Position numbers and translations under genes: made by a program
The notes under the pieces: model-generated
What the model was told of the DNA's origin: nothing
The model's database searches: none
What the model saw: only the letters and a program-made list of their open reading frames with translations
Assembly: GCF_032854445.1 (NCBI RefSeq)
Contig: NC_088295.1
Coordinates: 92,869,805-92,933,804, forward strand
Direction: 5' to 3'
DNA from: Liolophura sinensis
Taxonomy: Eukaryota > Mollusca > Polyplacophora > Chitonida > Chitonidae
DNA length: 64,000 nt
Part shown: positions 59,298 through 64,000 of the stretch, piece by piece
Layout of the letters: each line of letters begins with the position of its first letter
How positions within the stretch are numbered: position 1 is the stretch's first letter

Positions 59298-62200
59298 ATG
59301 CCGACTACTAAAGCAGATTCGCGTGTAGTTAAGAGGTTGTAAGTCTTTGTTTCTTTGCGAAAACAATAATGTAATGATGGCTTTTGTAAATTTATTATTA
59401 TGTCACTTTCATAACACCTCCATACCTAGTACTAACATAACTAAGTAACTAACTTCGACCCAAGTCACTTCGCACCATGTAGTCATCTCCAGCCCAGGGC
59501 TTTCAATACCTGTTTAAGCAGAAGTCTACCTTGGCCAGCTTCCTGCAAAATAATTAAAAGGTAAACTAGCAGCTTTGGTGAAAGTAGATGGCTGTGTGCT
59601 CATTTTTTAAAAGTAGCAGGGAGCTGCTGCTGGTAGGTGAAAACCGCCTTCTAATAACCCCCCTGCATACCTTGTGGTTATTCTCCCCAATACACAGTGT
59701 ATACAGCCAGCGTAAGACATGTAGAGCCCCAGTAACCCTATCATAGACTAAGGTGAAAGTCATGTCTACTGCTGAGTGGCTGATTATGACCTTCTGATGT
59801 ATAGTGTGGCTAGCCCAGTTTCAGTGCATCATCACAACAGGACAATAGATATTTGACATTTGAAGGGACGACAAGGCAGTGCAGTGGAGTTTTTTTTTTA
59901 TTAAAATAATTTATAGTTTACAGCATATTTTATGACATTTTGCAATACAGCATATTATAACAAAAGTATATTTAGGTTCAGTGTTGTTCACGATGATTAC
60001 AGTAGGATGTATGATATGGGTAAGGTATGAAGTAAGTTCATACTGGGCCATTTTATGGGCCAGAATCACTTGGTATAATGACGATCTACTACTCATCAGC
60101 TACCCAGGTTATTCTTACCTTGTAAATTACATCTGTATAGATAACAAATTGGAGATTTCAAGTAAACTAACAGATTTAATTACCTGAAGTTCATTGCAGA
60201 TGAGTATAGCCTTCCTTAAAAATGGCATTTCCTTTCTGTTCCCTCTGGGAGTTAATATGTCCATTATTTACTTCGAGCACTCTAGTTATTGGTGTCGTGT
60301 ATTTGCACTATTCTTGAGTATGATGTTACCCCAAGCTCTTGGTCAATCCTAAAACATAACAGATTACCATTTTAGCGCTAGATTTTTGCTAGTTTACCAT
60401 GTGCACCCTATTTTAGAGTAAACTTGTGAACCAATTCAGCTAAATTGATTTATTTAGTTTGTGTCAGATCTGAACTATTAAAGACAACATAAACACACAG
60501 AATGTATCTAGCTAAATGTTCAATGAATGGCTCCTTGTTTTAGCATCTCCGCACCAAACCAGTGTGAATGTGTTACTCATCTTCTATTGAAAATACTTAA
60601 CATTTCTACAGCATTATAATTGTTAAAAGGTAAATGCTCTACATAGTAGGCTACCATAGGCCGTATTTCTAGGATACCATGCAAGCAGGTACTACTTGTT
60701 TGAGCAGTGCATTTAATGATGTTTATATGTCTGGTTATAATTTGCAGAAATCCATTTGAGGAGCCACCTGTCCCAAAGGCTTTCTACCATCCAGGTTCAC
60801 CCAAAAGGCTCTCCAAAAAGGACAGAAATGTATATTCAGTAGTTCACATTTGATGCTTATTTGCTACATTTATGTCTGTAATGGCACAAAGGAAAGTGTA
60901 TTATGGTGTGAGATTTCATATGTTTGCCATTTTGTAAATTTTAAAAGAAAAATCATGTGAAAATGCTGACCTTTGGGGAGACTCAGATGTGCAACCAGGG
61001 CTATGTTCATAATTCTTTTTGGAGTCTTACTTGATATTTATTTGGGAAGGGAGAGAAAAAACAAAATTACATGCAACGGATAACTAATTGACAAAACTCA
61101 GTGATTAATGTCAGGTACATCTTTCTGACAAATTGAAGATATTTATTTATTGCTTTAGTTTGATTTTGCATTTTCTATTATTGTTAGACTATTGTAAGTA
61201 GGTATTGTGCTGCTTGCAGACTGCATTAAGTCCAGACAGGAAAAATGAGCAGAGCATCAGGGAGTGTAGAAGTACTGTTCAAGATGACCCTTTTCTAAGT
61301 GGATCGCACAGGTTTACAGAGGCTTATGATCCAAGCCCTAAGGATTCTTCTTCAAAGTTTGACGAGTCCTGGCCCAGCAGTGAGCGACCTTCCTGTGGGT
61401 ATGTGATTATCATTCTCCACAACTGGTTGTGTTTGGGATATTTGTGAGCCTGCTTTGTGCTATGAAAATTATATTTTTTACACCTCATTGAAGCATGAAG
61501 CATGATTATCTCACAAACCAGGATGTAAGCATATCAACAAAGGAATACAGATAATTTTTGTCTCACAAACCAGGATGTTAGCATATTAACAAAGGAATAC
61601 AGATAATTTTTGTCTCACAAACCACAATGTTAGCATATCAACAAAGGAATACAGATAATTTTTGTCTCACAAACCAGGATGTTAGCATATCAACAAAGGA
61701 ATACAGAGAATTTTTGTCTCACAAACCAGGATGTAAGCATATCAAACAAAGGAATACAGATAATTTTTGTCTCACAAACCAGGATGTTAGCAAATCAACA
61801 AAGGAATACAGAGAATTTTTGTCTCACAAACCAGGATGTTAGCATATCAACAAAGGAATACAGAGAATTTTTGTCTCACAAACCAGGATGTTAGCATATC
61901 AACAAAGGAATACAGATAATTTTTGTCTCACAAACCAGGATGTTAGCATATCAACAAAGGAATACAGAGAATTTTTCTCATAAACCAGACTGCTAGCATA
62001 TCAACAGAGGAATGGAGAGAAGTTGTTTTCTCATAAACCAGACTGCTAGCATATCAACAAAGGAATACAGAAAAGTTTTTTTTCTTGTAAACCAGACTGC
62101 TAGCATATCAATAAATGAATACAGAGAATTTTTGTCTCATGACCCAGATTGCTAGCTTATCAACAAAAGAATACAGAGAAGTTTTTTCTCATAAACCAGA

Positions 62201-62535
62201 CTGCTAGCACATCAACAATGGAATGGTGTAAAACCACAATCAGATATTATAAAGGAGTACATTGTATGAAGAATGATGGATGTTTGAATTGTCATTTCAT
62301 CTTTGTCCTATAAGGTGAGATTTTCTTCTGATAGTTAATCTGAGTTAATGATGTATTACATGAATCTGTTTGACAGTGATGAAACAGGTGAGGAGCCTCA
62401 CCCCAGATTTGACAAATTCCTGAGTCTGAAGAAGAGGCTGGAGTTTCCAGTGAGAGATTCTCATGACATCTCCTTAAACAAGTCTGCAGAATACCCTGCT
62501 AAAGAGGATCACACAGGAGAGTCTGTGCTGGCCAG
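59298..62535 (+). CDS. Unrecognised multi-exon gene, 5' part (runs beyond the exons seen)
   Basis: Four exons join without frame break: 59298-59338, 60748-60829, 61220-61398 and 62377-62535, each with good GT-AG sites and compatible phases; the last donor leaves two bases, so more exons follow, probably beyond 64 kb. The joined start reads MPTTKADSRVVKRLNPFEEP then PVPKAFYHPGSPKRLSKKDR, and later SKFDESWPSSERPSCGDETG and PHPRFDKFLSLKKRLEFPVR. The sequence is hydrophilic, rich in Ser, Pro, Lys and Asp, without signal peptide, membrane segment or known domain, as in a disordered regulatory or cytoskeletal protein. I do not recognise the family. Phase consistency across four exons is the main support. 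Confidence 0.62.
61505..62225. repeat. Minisatellite, 52-bp unit, about 14 copies
   Basis: Units with AGGATGTTAGCATATCAACA AAGGAATACAGATAATTTTT and GTCTCACAAACC; the right third is more diverged (CAGACTGCTAGCATATC). It lies in intron 3 of the unnamed gene, about 110 bp after its exon 3. Confidence 0.93.
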
Positions 62536-63079
62536 GTGAGTGTATAGGCTTCGTAGGCCACCACATCTGGTCTGAATGCTCATAAACTGCAACATGCTAA
62601 GCTGTCTTGTCACACGTACTGAGAGAAATTCTCTAGTAATTTGTAAAATAAAGACTATTTTATTGACTTTTTCACACATTGTCATATTGTACTTATTCAG
62701 AAGTATGGTGGGGGTATCATGCTCAGGCTGTTTGTAAATGTGTATTGTACTAGTAGATGTAGTGTACTATTGTTGGAGAAATGGCAAAAACACTTCCTCA
62801 CTGTAGTCAAGTTTTTAATTTCCATGGGAATCTATAACTTTGCAAACATTTCATCTAAATATGCCTATTTGAAGTAAGGAGAGGTATTGAGAGAGGGATA
62901 AAAGTGTCTTGTCAAAGTGAAAAACAGCACCTGACTAATGTCTATGTCCATTGAAAGATTACAATTCAACGTATCTTAAACCAGTATTTAATATGTTTTT
63001 ACATTTTTTTCTACCTAATAAAAGTTTAGTGAAGCCTCATCTTGACACAGCTTCAGCACGTTTTCTATATCGAGATCAA

Positions 63080-64000
63080 GGTGACACCACGTTTACTCTA
63101 GCTCTCTAATGTTGAACGTATTTTGTCTATAATAGTCCAAGCAGTAGCGTATGGCAGATAAAAGCTACGTTTACCCTAGCTCTCTATAATGTGGAAGGTA
63201 TTTTGTCTATAATAGTCCAAGCAGTAGCCTATGGCAGATAAAAGCTACGTTTACCCTAGCTCTCTATAATGTGGAAGGTATTTTGTCTATAATAGTCCAA
63301 GCAGTAGCCTATGGCAGATAAAAGCTACGTTTACCCTAGCTCTCTATAATGTGGAAGGTATTTTGTCTATAATAGTCCAAGCAGTAGCGTATGGCAGATA
63401 AAAGCTACGTTTACCCTAGCTCTCTATAATGTGGAAGGTATTTTGTCTATAATAGTCCAAGCAGTAGCCTATGGCAGATAAAAGCTACGTTTACCCTAGC
63501 TCTCTATAATGTGGAAGGTATTTTGTCTATAATAGTCCAAGCAGTAGCCTATGGCAGATAAAAGCTACGTTTACCCTAGCTCTCTATAATGTGGAAGGTA
63601 TTTTGTCTATAATAGTCCAAGCAGTAGCCTATGGCAGATAAAAGCTATGTTTACCCTAGCTCTCTATAATGTGGAAGGTATTTTGTCTATAATAGTCCAA
63701 GGAGTAGCCTATGGCAGATAAAAGCTACGTTTACCCTAGCTCTGTATAATGTGGAAGGTATTTTGTCTATAATAGTCCAAGCAGTAGCCTATGGCAGATA
63801 AAAGCTACGTTTACCCTAGCTCTGTATAATGTGGAAGGTATTTTGTCTATAATAGTCCAAGCAGTAGCCTATGGCAGATAAAAGCTACATTTACCCTAGC
63901 TCTCTATAATGTGGAAGGTATTTTGTCTATAATAGTCCAAGCAGTAGCCTATGGCAGATAAAAGCTACATTTACCCCAGCTCTCTATGATGTCGAAGGTA
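63080..64000. repeat. Minisatellite, 80-bp unit, at least 11 copies, continues past the window
   Basis: Very homogeneous units: TTTTGTCTATAATAGTCCAA, GCAGTAGCCTATGGCAGATA, AAAGCTACGTTTACCCTAGC, TCTCTATAATGTGGAAGGTA. Only a few point variants separate copies, so it is young or actively homogenised. Confidence 0.95.

Noticed and set aside
59298-62535. Assignment of the last gene to BORA because of an NPFE-like start
   Set aside because: Only four residues agree and the rest does not match; the name would not be supported.

Overview
The window is animal nuclear DNA: split genes with GT-AG introns, AT-rich introns, tRNA-derived SINEs, a LINE, a Tc1-like transposon and an unusual number of minisatellites. 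Two SINE families resemble ones I know from lophotrochozoan, mainly mollusc, genomes, so a mollusc-like invertebrate is likely; this is an inference from memory, not a search. Exon models were built by hand from splice sites, reading phase and recalled human proteins.

Layout. 1-4.5 kb: SINE pieces and two minisatellites. 4.5-5.7 kb (-): an intracellular-type serpin. 6.8-8.4 kb: a 100-bp tandem array. 10.0-26.9 kb (-): INTS10, a 17-exon Integrator subunit gene (683 aa) whose introns carry a Tc1-like element and several arrays. 27.35-32.06 kb (+): PCBD1, pterin-4a-carbinolamine dehydratase, head-to-head with INTS10. 37.5-50.3 kb (+): SRPRA, signal recognition particle receptor alpha (14 exons, 632 aa). 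53.3-58.9 kb (-): PFDN2, prefoldin subunit 2 (3 exons), with a decayed LINE in intron 1. 59.3 kb to beyond 62.5 kb (+): the 5' part of an unrecognised gene, head-to-head with PFDN2. An 80-bp array fills the right end.

The genes are housekeeping genes with unrelated jobs (RNA processing, pterin recycling, protein targeting, chaperone); nothing suggests a pathway cluster. The two divergent pairs have start codons only about 410-425 bp apart.

The most interesting signal is that several minisatellites were built from gene parts. In PCBD1 the end of exon 3 plus its 5' splice site is repeated about 13 times downstream; each unit looks like a 48-nt cassette with AG before it and usually GT after it, and several stay open in phase and encode a [12 protein letters not shown]-like active-site motif. 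In PFDN2 the 3' splice site and start of the last exon are repeated. In INTS10 the last 13 codons and stop are repeated downstream, the exon 6 acceptor is repeated in frame in 54-bp units, and a truncated second copy of exon 4 lies in intron 4. Whether any of these copies is used in mRNA cannot be told from DNA alone.
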